Source: Cytophagales bacterium (GTDB lineage Bacteria; Bacteroidota; Bacteroidia; Cytophagales; ES-bin-26). From it: a stretch of 9,912 nt of DNA. This document shows positions 1 through 6,882 of the stretch, in pieces. A program made the position numbers and the translations under genes. The stretch is taken from contig JACMKY010000208.1 of the NCBI GenBank assembly GCA_014379925.1, forward strand, positions 1 to 9,912. Reading direction: 5' to 3'. The notes under the pieces are model-generated. The model had not been told where the DNA came from, searched no databases, and worked only from the letters and a program-made list of their open reading frames with translations. Numbering within the stretch: position 1 is the stretch's first letter; every line of letters begins with the position of its first letter.

Positions 1-91
1 ATCCGACCTGCCCGAGCAGCCCGATTTCGCGGCGGTAAACAACCTGCTGGTGCGGATGCGGCGAATGGTGTACGCGGAGTGGGGTGGGTAG
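1..91 (+). CDS. C-terminal fragment of an unidentified protein
   Basis: A reading frame open from the left edge (codons from base 2) ends at a TAG at 89-91. The visible 29 residues are charged and hydrophilic and end in RRMVYAEWGG. Codon use is GC-rich, like the following genes, which supports a real gene end, and the next promoter lies downstream of the stop. I do not recognise the family; the tail is loosely reminiscent of C-termini of sulfatase-like enzymes, but too little is visible to claim it. The start and most of the protein lie outside the window. Confidence 0.5.
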   Translation, partial: SDLPEQPDFAAVNNLLVRMRRMVYAEWGG

Positions 92-165
92 TGTTTGGCG
101 TCTACCACTTTGCGCTTCGTTACCAGGCACTTCCGGAATCCATCTTTTTTCTTTCCGGCTTCCTG

Positions 166-196
166 ATTGCCCATCCCTTCCCGATTCCTATTTTTG
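166..196 (+). promoter_or_regulatory. Bacteroidota-type promoter upstream of dnaE
   Basis: ATTG at 166-169 is followed by exactly 19 bases and then TATTTTTG at 189-196. The Bacteroidota housekeeping-sigma consensus is TTTG, about 19 bases, TAnnTTTG, so the -33 box matches 3 of 4 and the -7 box is perfect. Transcription would begin near 201-203, giving a leader of about 65 bases before the dnaE ATG at 268. The position inside the N-terminal extension of the longest open frame argues for the later start. This is a sequence match only. Confidence 0.6.
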
Positions 197-267
197 CTCA
201 TCACGATCTCAAATCCGCGCGGCGTCCTCCCGCCTTCGAAGAACTTCCGCCATCCAGCATCCGGTCC

Positions 268-3200
268 ATGCCCAGTTTCAACCACCTCCACTGCCACACC
301 CAGTATTCGCTGCTCGACGGAGCGGCCAGCATCACCGGCATGATGAAAAAGGCCCAGGCCGACGGAATGCGGGCGGTGGGCCTGACCGACCACGGCAATA
401 TGTTCGGGGCGTTCAAGTTCGTGGCGGAGGCCAACAAGTACAACGTCAAGCCCATCGTGGGCTGCGAGTTCTACCTGGTGGAAGACCGCCACCGCAAGAC
501 GTTCAGCAAGGACGCCTCGTCGGGGCTGGCGGCCAAGGACGTGCGGCGGCACCAGTTGCTGCTGGCCAAAGACCACGCGGGCTACGTGAACCTGGCCAAG
601 CTCTGTTCGCTGGGCTTCGTGGAAGGCTTCTACCTCAAATACCCGCGCATCGACAAGGCATTGGTGGCGCAATACCACCACGGTCTGATCGCCACCACCT
701 GCTGCATCGGGGCGGAGGTGCCGCAGGCCATCCTCCACGAGGACGAAGCGGCGGCCGAGAAAAAATTCCGTTGGTGGCTGGACCTGTTCGGGGAGGATTA
801 CTACGTGGAAATCCAGCGGCACAAGATGGACGAACAGGAAAAGGTCAACGCCACGCTGCTGAAGTTCGCCAAAAAGTACGGGGTGAAGACCATTGCCTCC
901 AACGACTCGCACTACATCGATCAGGCCGATTTCAACGCCCACGACATCCTGCTGTGCGTCAACACGGGCGAGGTGCAAAGCACGCCGGTTTACAAGGGGG
1001 AGGGCTCCACGCCCCGCGGTCACCGCTTCGGCTTTTTCAACGATCAGTTCTACTTCAAAACGCAGGCCGAAATGGGCCAGCTTTTTCACGACCTGCCCCA
1101 GTCGCTGGACTACACCAACGAGATCGTTGACAAGATCACGCCGCCCAAGCTCAAGCGCGACATTCTGCTGCCCAACTTTCCCCTCCCCGCCGGTTTCGCC
1201 ACCGCCGACGACTACCTCAAGCACCTGACCTTCGAAGGAGCGCGGGTGAAATACCTGGGAGAAGAGAAAAACGGCGACCGGACCGAAAACGCCACCCCCT
1301 CCCTGCTTCCCCCGCAAGGGCTCCCTTCGGAGGTGGTGGAGCGGCTCACCCACGAGTTGCACATCGTCAAGACGATGGGCTTCGCGGGCTACTTCCTCAT
1401 CGTGGCCGACTTCATCCGGGCGGGGCGCGACCTGGGCGTGATGGTGGGGCCGGGCCGGGGCTCGGCGGCGGGTTCGGCAGTGGCCTACTGCATCGGCATC
1501 ACCAACATCGACCCCATCAAGTACAACCTGCTCTTCGAGCGTTTCCTCAACCCGGAGCGGGTGAGCATGCCCGACATCGACACCGACTTCGACGACGCGG
1601 GCCGCCAGAAGGTGATCGACTACGTAGTAGAGAAGTACGGCAAAGCGCAGGTGGCCCAGATCGTGACCTACGGCAGCATGGCGGCCAAAACCTCCATTAA
1701 GGACGTGGCCCGCGCCCTCGAACTGTCGCTGCCCGAGGCCAACGCCCTCACCAAACTCGTGCCCGAAAAACCCGGCACCACCCTCCGGTCGGCCTACCTG
1801 GACGTGCCGGAACTGAGGGCCATCCGCGACGGCAACGACCTGCGGGCGACGGTGTTGAAAACCGCCGAAGTGCTGGAGGGTTCGGTGCGCAACACGGGGG
1901 TTCACGCCGCCGGGGTCATCATCGCCCCCGACGACATCACCAACTACATCCCCGTGGCCACCTCCAAGGAGTCTGACCTTTACGTGACCCAGTTCGACGG
2001 CCGCGTGATTGAGGAGGCCGGGATGCTCAAGATGGACTTCCTGGGCCTCAAAACCCTGACCATCATCAAGGAAGCCCTGGCGCTGATCAAGAAAAACCAC
2101 GGCGTGGAGATCGACATCGACGACCTGCCCCACGACGACCCCAAAACCTTCGCGCTTTACCAACGGGGAGAAACGGTCGGTACGTTCCAGTTCGAGTCGG
2201 AAGGGATGCGGAAGTACCTCAAAGATCTGAAACCCACCAACATCGAGGACCTGATCGCGATGAACGCCCTTTACCGCCCCGGCCCGATGGATTACATTCC
2301 GTCGTTCATTGACCGGAAACAGGGGAGGGAAAAAATCGAATATCCCCACGAACTGCTGGAGCCAATCCTGAAAAACACCTACGGGATTATGGTCTACCAG
2401 GAACAAATTATGCAGACGGCCCAGGTCAGCGCGGGCTACAGCCTGGGCGGGGCCGATTTGCTGCGCCGGGCGATGGGCAAGAAGGACCGGGAGAAAATGG
2501 CCAAGGAGCGCGTCAAGTTCGTGCAGGGCGCCAAGGAAATCCACGGCATCGGCAAAAACAAGGCCGACGAGATCTTCGACGTGATGGAGAAGTTCGCGGA
2601 ATACGGGTTCAACAGATCACATTCCGCCGCCTATTCCGTCGTAGCCTTCCAAACGGCTTACCTGAAGGCCAACTATCCCGGCGAATACATGTCGGCCGTG
2701 TTGACTTCCTGGATCGGCAACATCGAAAAGATCACCTTCTTCATGGACGAATGCCGGGCCACGGGCATTCCCGTGCTGGGTCCCGACGTGAACGAATCGG
2801 CCAGCGCCTTCGACGTCAACCGGCGCGGGCAGATCCGTTTCGGGCTGGGGGCCATCAAGGGAGCGGGCGAAGCGGCGGTGGAAGAGATCATCCGGGAACG
2901 GAATGCGGGCGGGCCGTACCAGGACTTCTTCGACTTCGCCCGCCGGGTCACGCTCAAATCGGTGAACAAGAAAACGTTCGAGAGCCTGGCCTACGCCGGC
3001 GCGTTCGACGGTTTCGCGGATGCCCAACCCGGCAGTGCCCAGTACGGCGGCATCCACCGGGCGCAGTACCTGGTGGCACCGCCGGGGGAGAAGGACAACC
3101 TGATCGAGAAGGCCATCAAGTACGGCACCGCCTACCACGTCCAGAAAAACGCCACGCAGCACTCGCTCTTCGGCGGGGCCGGGGGCGTGGATGTGCTCAG

Positions 3201-3867
3201 ACCCAGAATCGTGCCCTGCGAACCCTGGTCGGAAATGGAACGGCTCAAGAACGAGAAGGACGTGGTGGGCTTCTACATTTCCGGTCACCCACTGGACCAG
3301 TACCGGCTGGAACTGGACAACTTCTGCTCCTGCACGCTCGACCAGATCGACAATTTCCGCACCCGCGAGGTGAACGTGGCGGGCATCGTGACCCGGGCCG
3401 TCACCCGCCAGGCCAAAAACGGCAACTATTTCATGATCTTCACCCTGGAAGACTACCAGGGCGCGCTGGAGATTGCCCTCTTCAACAAGGACTACGTGCA
3501 GTTCGAACGCGAGGTGGTCGTGGATCGCTTCCTCTACGTGAAGGGCCGCGTGGAATTGCGCTGGGGCAGCACGGACCAGTACGAACTGAAGCCCACCAAG
3601 ATCGAACTGCTGAGCGAAATCCGGGAGAAAATGAGCAAGGAAATCCACATTCAGATCGACGTGGCCAGCCTGGATGCGCAATTGGTGAGCAACCTGAATG
3701 CGCTGGTGCAGGCGCACCCGGGCAGTTGCCAGCTGAAGATGGTGATCCGGGACCGGGAAGAAAAGATTGAGGTGGATATGCTCTCGCGGAAGTACAAGGT
3801 GTCGCCCTCCAACGAACTGATCCGGAAGCTGTCCGAATGGCAGGGCGTTTCCTACCGGCTGAACTGA
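268..3867 (+). CDS. dnaE: DNA polymerase III alpha subunit (DnaE), replicative polymerase
   Basis: Catalyses template-directed chromosomal DNA synthesis as the core of the replisome. From the ATG at 268 the protein is 1199 residues, normal for the family. An N-terminal PHP domain (about 4-290) keeps all the expected metal ligands: H8, H10, D17, H42, E67, H95, C145 or C146, D213 and H215. The palm carries GPGRGSAAGS (394-403), the PDIDTDF motif with D436 and D438, and the third aspartate D590 in MDFLGLKTL. The fingers region includes YRPGPMDYIPSF and YGIMVYQEQIMQTA. A helix-hairpin-helix region lies near 857-925, a clamp-binding motif QHSLF at 964-968, and an OB fold from about 1034 to 1120. 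The open frame could start at 79, but that extension is not conserved-looking and contains the promoter, so the start beginning MPSFNHLHCH is preferred. No Shine-Dalgarno is seen. Confidence 0.97.
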   Translation: MPSFNHLHCHTQYSLLDGAASITGMMKKAQADGMRAVGLTDHGNMFGAFKFVAEANKYNVKPIVGCEFYLVEDRHRKTFSKDASSGLAAKDVRRHQLLLAKDHAGYVNLAKLCSLGFVEGFYLKYPRIDKALVAQYHHGLIATTCCIGAEVPQAILHEDEAAAEKKFRWWLDLFGEDYYVEIQRHKMDEQEKVNATLLKFAKKYGVKTIASNDSHYIDQADFNAHDILLCVNTGEVQSTPVYKGEGSTPRGHRFGFFNDQFYFKTQAEMGQLFHDLPQSLDYTNEIVDKITPPKLKRDILLPNFPLPAGFATADDYLKHLTFEGARVKYLGEEKNGDRTENATPSLLPPQGLPSEVVERLTHELHIVKTMGFAGYFLIVADFIRAGRDLGVMVGPGRGSAAGSAVAYCIGITNIDPIKYNLLFERFLNPERVSMPDIDTDFDDAGRQKVIDYVVEKYGKAQVAQIVTYGSMAAKTSIKDVARALELSLPEANALTKLVPEKPGTTLRSAYLDVPELRAIRDGNDLRATVLKTAEVLEGSVRNTGVHAAGVIIAPDDITNYIPVATSKESDLYVTQFDGRVIEEAGMLKMDFLGLKTLTIIKEALALIKKNHGVEIDIDDLPHDDPKTFALYQRGETVGTFQFESEGMRKYLKDLKPTNIEDLIAMNALYRPGPMDYIPSFIDRKQGREKIEYPHELLEPILKNTYGIMVYQEQIMQTAQVSAGYSLGGADLLRRAMGKKDREKMAKERVKFVQGAKEIHGIGKNKADEIFDVMEKFAEYGFNRSHSAAYSVVAFQTAYLKANYPGEYMSAVLTSWIGNIEKITFFMDECRATGIPVLGPDVNESASAFDVNRRGQIRFGLGAIKGAGEAAVEEIIRERNAGGPYQDFFDFARRVTLKSVNKKTFESLAYAGAFDGFADAQPGSAQYGGIHRAQYLVAPPGEKDNLIEKAIKYGTAYHVQKNATQHSLFGGAGGVDVLRPRIVPCEPWSEMERLKNEKDVVGFYISGHPLDQYRLELDNFCSCTLDQIDNFRTREVNVAGIVTRAVTRQAKNGNYFMIFTLEDYQGALEIALFNKDYVQFEREVVVDRFLYVKGRVELRWGSTDQYELKPTKIELLSEIREKMSKEIHIQIDVASLDAQLVSNLNALVQAHPGSCQLKMVIRDREEKIEVDMLSRKYKVSPSNELIRKLSEWQGVSYRLN
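3157..3171 (+). other. Sliding-clamp binding motif within DnaE
   Basis: Codons 964-968 of dnaE encode QHSLF followed by GG. This matches the bacterial beta-clamp binding pentapeptide (QxSLF/QxDLF type). It lies between the helix-hairpin-helix region and the OB fold, where the internal clamp-binding motif of DnaE is expected. It is the site by which the polymerase would be tethered to the DnaN ring for processive synthesis. Confidence 0.8.
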
Positions 3868-3899
3868 AGGGTTCGTTCAATGATCAACCAACCGCGAAC

Positions 3900-5270
3900 G
3901 TGACTCCCCAACAACTCAAAAAGGAACTGCTCAAGCACGACCGCCAGTTCCTGACGGAACTGATCGTGGCGGCCATCAGCCGGAAGCGGGAATTCAAAAC
4001 CGCCATTCTGGAGAAGCTCAACGAAAAGATTTCGGCCCAAGGTGCGGTGCCGGACGCCAACGGGGACGAGCCGAAAACGAAACTCAACGACGAACTGTTG
4101 ACCTCTTATTGGAAGGAGTTGAAAAAGATCGTGTCCAAGTCCAACCAGTACGGGGGGTGCCCACCCAAGGAAGAGAACAAAGCTTACCGGCTTTTCGACA
4201 AGGTGACCACCTTGCTCGACAAGGAAGTTTTTTCGGACGACCTGCGGACCGGAATCCTCGAGGAAGCCACGGTCGAGCACCAAACGGGCAATTCCGGCTT
4301 TGACGACGCCCTGATGGACCTGCTGAACAGTCTCTGCGTGTACCGGTCGGATTGGGAATACCTGATTGACTACCTGGAAAACAAGAGGTCGGGCTTTGGC
4401 AGCTACTACCAGGAATTGGCCCGGCAAATCCGCAAGGACAAACTGAGGGATGACGAAGGCTTTCTCCAATCAGCCCGGGCGGGTTTGCAGTACGGGACGA
4501 ACTACCACGAACTCGGGATGTTTTACGCCGAAAAAAACGACCTTGTCCAGGCCGTCGCCACGATGGAGCAGGGCTTGGTGAAGGGGGAAGGCCGGCTGGA
4601 CGATTTGTTCGATTACTTGTTTGATTACCACGCCCGGCAAAAAAACGACGGCGCGGTTGACCGGCTCCTCCAAACGGCGCACAACCGCCAAACGTACGTT
4701 GCCGGGATGGCCGACAAGGCGTTCGGCTACTACCGGGACACCCACTACGAAAAGGCCAAGTCAGCGCTGCTCGACAAGTTCAGGCACGTTTCGGAACTGT
4801 CAACGACTACCTACCTCGATTTGTACCGGAAAGCCGAAGCCTTTCTCACCGAAGGAGACTGGCGGACGGAGGAACCCGGCTGGTTGGCCTTCGTTGCCCA
4901 ACACCGTCCCCTTGAACACCTGGAACTACTGCTTTACAAGGGGGAAAAGAAGGCAGTGCTGGACCGGTTGCTGAGCGGCAATGTACGCGACGAGTGGTGG
5001 GACAAAGGTCGGTTGGACAAAATCGGCCGCCGAATCCAGGAAGAGTTTCCCGAAGAAATGATTGCCCATTATTGGCAGAAAGCCACCGGACTGATTGATC
5101 TGGCCGGTCGCGAGAATTACGCCAAGGCCGCCTCCTACCTGAAGGAAGTCCAGCACCTGTACACGCACTCCCTGCGGCAACCTGACGTGTTTGCCGCAAG
5201 AATTCGGGACCTCGGGAACCTCCACCCGAAAAAGCGGGCGCTGTGGGACGAACTGGCCGGACTGGTTTGA
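3900..5270 (+). CDS. Helical TPR-like protein resembling the C-terminal half of SWIM zinc-finger proteins
   Basis: A predicted soluble, almost entirely alpha-helical protein of 456 residues with no signal peptide or membrane segment. The preferred start is the GTG at 3900 (reads MTPQQLKKELLKHDRQ), 32 bases after the dnaE stop; the longer frame from ATG 3837 overlaps dnaE and adds an unlikely 21 residues. A TPR-like helix pair is visible at about 205-226 (LGMFYAEKNDLVQAVATMEQG). The C-terminal segment from 405 (ENYAKAASYLKEVQHLY through HPKKRALWDEL) resembles, from memory, the tail of bacterial SWIM zinc-finger proteins, but no CxC...CxH SWIM motif is present. There is no terminator between it and dnaE, so co-transcription is likely. 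Its molecular role is unknown; a scaffolding or protein-binding role is inferred only from the repeats. Confidence 0.75.
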   Translation: MTPQQLKKELLKHDRQFLTELIVAAISRKREFKTAILEKLNEKISAQGAVPDANGDEPKTKLNDELLTSYWKELKKIVSKSNQYGGCPPKEENKAYRLFDKVTTLLDKEVFSDDLRTGILEEATVEHQTGNSGFDDALMDLLNSLCVYRSDWEYLIDYLENKRSGFGSYYQELARQIRKDKLRDDEGFLQSARAGLQYGTNYHELGMFYAEKNDLVQAVATMEQGLVKGEGRLDDLFDYLFDYHARQKNDGAVDRLLQTAHNRQTYVAGMADKAFGYYRDTHYEKAKSALLDKFRHVSELSTTTYLDLYRKAEAFLTEGDWRTEEPGWLAFVAQHRPLEHLELLLYKGEKKAVLDRLLSGNVRDEWWDKGRLDKIGRRIQEEFPEEMIAHYWQKATGLIDLAGRENYAKAASYLKEVQHLYTHSLRQPDVFAARIRDLGNLHPKKRALWDELAGLV

Positions 5271-5304
5271 CCGCTCCCCACCCGGAGGAGGGCAGGCACG
5301 AAGG

Positions 5305-5335
5305 TTTGGAACTATTTGCGCCCCAAACCCATTTG
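5305..5335 (+). promoter_or_regulatory. Possible weak promoter for trxA
   Basis: TTTG at 5305-5308 is followed by 19 bases and CCCATTTG at 5328-5335. The spacing and both TTTG blocks fit the Bacteroidota consensus, but the TA of the -7 box is missing. It would start transcription near 5342, about 60 bases before trxA. Thioredoxin could instead be read from the dnaE transcript, since no terminator is seen at 5271-5304. Confidence 0.25.
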
Positions 5336-5352
5336 ACTACCAGAGACCCGGG

Positions 5353-5371
5353 TTGGAGGGTACGCCTCCAA
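5353..5371 (+). promoter_or_regulatory. Leader hairpin before trxA
   Basis: A perfect 7-base inverted repeat, TTGGAGG (5353-5359) and CCTCCAA (5365-5371), surrounds the 5-base loop GTACG. It lies 30 bases before the trxA ATG. No T-run follows, so it is not an ordinary terminator. It could stabilise the 5' end of the trxA message or mark a processing site; this is inference from the structure alone. Confidence 0.4.
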
Positions 5372-5395
5372 TGAACAATGAACAACTAACAACTC
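5370..5395 (+). repeat. Low-complexity AACAA-type repeat before trxA
   Basis: The 7-base unit AATGAAC occurs twice in a row (5370-5383) and is followed by the related AACTAACAACTC. It gives the trxA leader a run low in G and T directly before the start codon, where a Bacteroidota ribosome-binding region would be unstructured and A-rich. A 15-codon frame (5371-5418) crosses the trxA start but looks incidental. Confidence 0.4.
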
Positions 5396-5401
5396 AAGAA
5401 A

Positions 5402-5725
5402 ATGGGAAAAGCAATTGAAGCAACGGACGCAAATTTTGAACAACTGATCGCGGGCGACAAGCCGGTTTTGGTGGATTTCTGGGCCGAGTGGTGCGGTCCC
5501 TGCAAGATGATCGGCCCGATGGTGGAAGAGTTGGCCGGTGATTTCGAGGGAAAAGCCGTGATCGCCAAGATGGACGTGGACGCCAACTCCCGCATTCCCG
5601 CCCAGTTCGGCATTCGCAGCATCCCGACGCTGATGGTTTTTAAGAATGGTCAGTTGGTAGACAAGCAGGTGGGCGTGGTGCCGAAGGCCGTGTTGGCCCA
5701 GAAACTGAACGGGCAGTTGGTATAA
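5402..5725 (+). CDS. trxA: Thioredoxin
   Basis: A small cytoplasmic dithiol-disulfide oxidoreductase that reduces protein disulfides, such as those of ribonucleotide reductase and methionine sulfoxide reductases, using electrons from thioredoxin reductase. The protein has 107 residues, the normal thioredoxin length, with no signal peptide. The active site is WCGPC at 30-34 (C31, C34), preceded by the buried D25 in VLVDFWAEW. The cis-proline is P75 in IRSIPTLMVF. Glycines of the last strand and the C-terminal helix are also in place. The ATG at 5402 follows an A-rich leader without a Shine-Dalgarno. It stands 131 bases after the TPR-like gene and is closed by a strong terminator at 5757, so it ends a transcription unit. 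Confidence 0.96.
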   Translation: MGKAIEATDANFEQLIAGDKPVLVDFWAEWCGPCKMIGPMVEELAGDFEGKAVIAKMDVDANSRIPAQFGIRSIPTLMVFKNGQLVDKQVGVVPKAVLAQKLNGQLV

Positions 5726-5756
5726 ACCGTCCGTACGTTTGCCCGATCTGGCGTAG

Positions 5757-5784
5757 AGCCTCCCCACCGACGGGAGGCTTTTTT
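5757..5784 (+). terminator. Rho-independent terminator of trxA
   Basis: AGCCTCCC (5757-5764) pairs perfectly with GGGAGGCT (5772-5779) around a 7-base loop, and a run of six T residues covers 5779-5784. This is a classical intrinsic terminator, 31 bases after the trxA stop. It separates trxA from the orphan gene downstream. Confidence 0.88.
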
Positions 5785-5809
5785 GTTGGCAGGCGGCCCC
5801 GCGCATTCA

Positions 5810-5822
5810 CGCCCTCAGGGCG
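5810..5822. repeat. Short palindrome in the trxA downstream spacer
   Basis: CGCCCTCAGGGCG is a dyad with 6-base arms around a single central base; as RNA it would fold with a 5-base stem and a 3-base loop. It follows the trxA terminator and sits just before the ggatggcg tandem repeat. No function can be assigned. Confidence 0.35.
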
Positions 5823-5834
5823 AAGCAATTGAAA

Positions 5835-5855
5835 GGATGGCGGGATGGCGGGATG
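5835..5855. repeat. Tandem 8-base repeat GGATGGCG
   Basis: The unit GGATGGCG occurs twice in tandem (5835-5842 and 5843-5850) followed by a partial copy GGATG (5851-5855). It lies in the spacer between the trxA terminator and the next promoter. Short degenerate G-rich or GATTGAA-rich repeats of this kind look like intergenic clutter; I see no coding potential or CRISPR-like spacing. Confidence 0.5.
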
Positions 5856-5894
5856 ATTGTTGAATAATTCGTTGATTTCAAACAAATTTTTTGG

Positions 5895-5925
5895 TTTGAT
5901 TTGAATCCTTAGTTCCGTAACTTTC
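5895..5925 (+). promoter_or_regulatory. Bacteroidota-type promoter for the orphan gene, with overlapping dyad
   Basis: TTTG at 5895-5898, exactly 19 bases, then TAACTTTC at 5918-5925, differing from TAnnTTTG only in the last base. Transcription would start near 5931-5933, about 115 bases before the ATG at 6046. An inverted repeat TCAAAC (5878-5883) and GTTTGA (5894-5899) covers the -33 box and could be an operator; that part is speculative. The strong terminator upstream means the next gene needs its own promoter, which supports this site. Confidence 0.6.
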
Positions 5926-6045
5926 GTACCTGCGTGGGGTAGAAACGCGCAGGGTGAGAAAAGCGTGGAGCCGCCAGAAAAGTACGGAGGGGATGTCCGA
6001 ACAGCCGGATCGATTATTTCTAAGTCCATATCAACCCATAAGCCG

Positions 6046-6705
6046 ATGAGTCAGGCAGAACAAGAATACTACATCTCCCGGAGCATCAAATTGGTCAAGG
6101 AGCTGGATGCCAAGATGCGGTTTTTCAAACTGGTTTTATACCGTTCCTTCTCCAACAGCGAAGTAAGCGAGATCGCTAACCTGACGCTTCGCCACTTCAT
6201 GGAAATCATTCCGCGCCTTCCCTACGCGGGCGGCAAGAAGAACCCGCTGACGCACGCCCTGATCGTGTCCGCGTGGTTCGTAGCCTTGTCCAAAGCCCTG
6301 GCCGCGCACGAACGGAACGAAGGCGAGATCCGCGAAACGGTTAAGAAGATCGCCGCCGAAATTTCCCGCCACGAACGGAACGCGCGCCGCCGGAAAGCCG
6401 TATCGCCCTCCCAAAAAATGCTGAAATCAGTATCGGGTCTCAAACCCCTCTTCCAGTACCTGACCCCCGGTCCGCCCAAACCAGAGCCCCACGAAGATTT
6501 TTTGATCACCTATTTAGTCACCTACGTGAGTGGTGAGCCGAACCACGTTGCCTGGCCGGGAGAGACCGAACCGCACGCTACCGTACCCCTTCCCCTTAGT
6601 CCGAACGCCACCGGGTCCTTCCGGCATACCTACCAGATCAGTTACCAGAACGGTTTCTTCAGTGAACTCGAATTGCTTCCCTCGGGCGTAGCAGTCGGCG
6701 CCTGA
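6046..6705 (+). CDS. Orphan protein of uncertain family
   Basis: A predicted cytoplasmic protein of 219 residues that I do not confidently recognise. The frame stays open up to a GTG at 5965, but the ATG at 6046 (MSQAEQEYYISRSIKLVKE) gives a more protein-like N-terminus and a leader consistent with the promoter at 5895. The N-terminal half is helical and charged. A stretch around 64-95 (RLPYAGGKKNPLTHALIVSA, then a run of alanines and leucines) faintly recalls the L-2-amino-thiazoline-4-carboxylate hydrolase family, but the cysteine-containing C-terminus of that family is absent. Residues 109-130 are rich in arginine and lysine, and the tail beyond about 145 is proline-rich. It has its own promoter and a preceding terminator, so it appears monocistronic. 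The function is unknown. Confidence 0.7.
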   Translation: MSQAEQEYYISRSIKLVKELDAKMRFFKLVLYRSFSNSEVSEIANLTLRHFMEIIPRLPYAGGKKNPLTHALIVSAWFVALSKALAAHERNEGEIRETVKKIAAEISRHERNARRRKAVSPSQKMLKSVSGLKPLFQYLTPGPPKPEPHEDFLITYLVTYVSGEPNHVAWPGETEPHATVPLPLSPNATGSFRHTYQISYQNGFFSELELLPSGVAVGA

Positions 6706-6848
6706 AACGGTCCGCCGGGGACGCCCAGTTGCCGCGGTCGCCCCGGCGAGAGGACAATTTTGACGGAGGTCCGGAACTGGGTTCCGGGCGCGGTCGACAG
6801 TTGTGTTCTGCGGTGACGGGGCGGTGTGCGGTCTTCAACGGAAATTCG

Positions 6849-6856
6849 TAGTTTTA
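6849..6856 (+). promoter_or_regulatory. Possible -7 box before the TPM-mgtE unit
   Basis: TAGTTTTA at 6849-6856 matches TAnnTTTG except in the last base and stands 26 bases before the ATG at 6883. No clean TTTG lies at the right distance upstream; the best is TGTG at 6825-6828, 20 bases away. It is a weak candidate for the promoter of the two-gene unit. The rest of the spacer 6706-6882 is GC-rich and shows no other signal. Confidence 0.25.
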
Positions 6857-6882
6857 TCGGCAAACACACTCGGAGCCGTTTT

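Noticed and set aside
79..267. N-terminal extension of dnaE from the start at 79
   Set aside because: It overlaps the end of the preceding gene, looks unlike any DnaE N-terminus and contains the promoter; the conserved protein begins at 268.
2617..3717. Long minus-strand open frame (366 codons) inside dnaE
   Set aside because: It is antisense to a certain gene, rich in histidine, valine and glutamine as expected of the antisense of GC-rich codons, and shows no recognisable domain.
2751..3770. Plus-strand frame of 339 codons overlapping dnaE
   Set aside because: Glycine- and arginine-rich frame-shifted reading of dnaE with no protein-like features.
5191..5418. Plus-strand frame of 75 codons across the TPR gene end and the trxA start
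   Set aside because: Mostly overlaps the real gene in another frame and continues through leader repeats; no protein-like character.
5835..5855. CRISPR-like repeat
   Set aside because: The 8-base units are directly adjacent with no spacers and too few copies.
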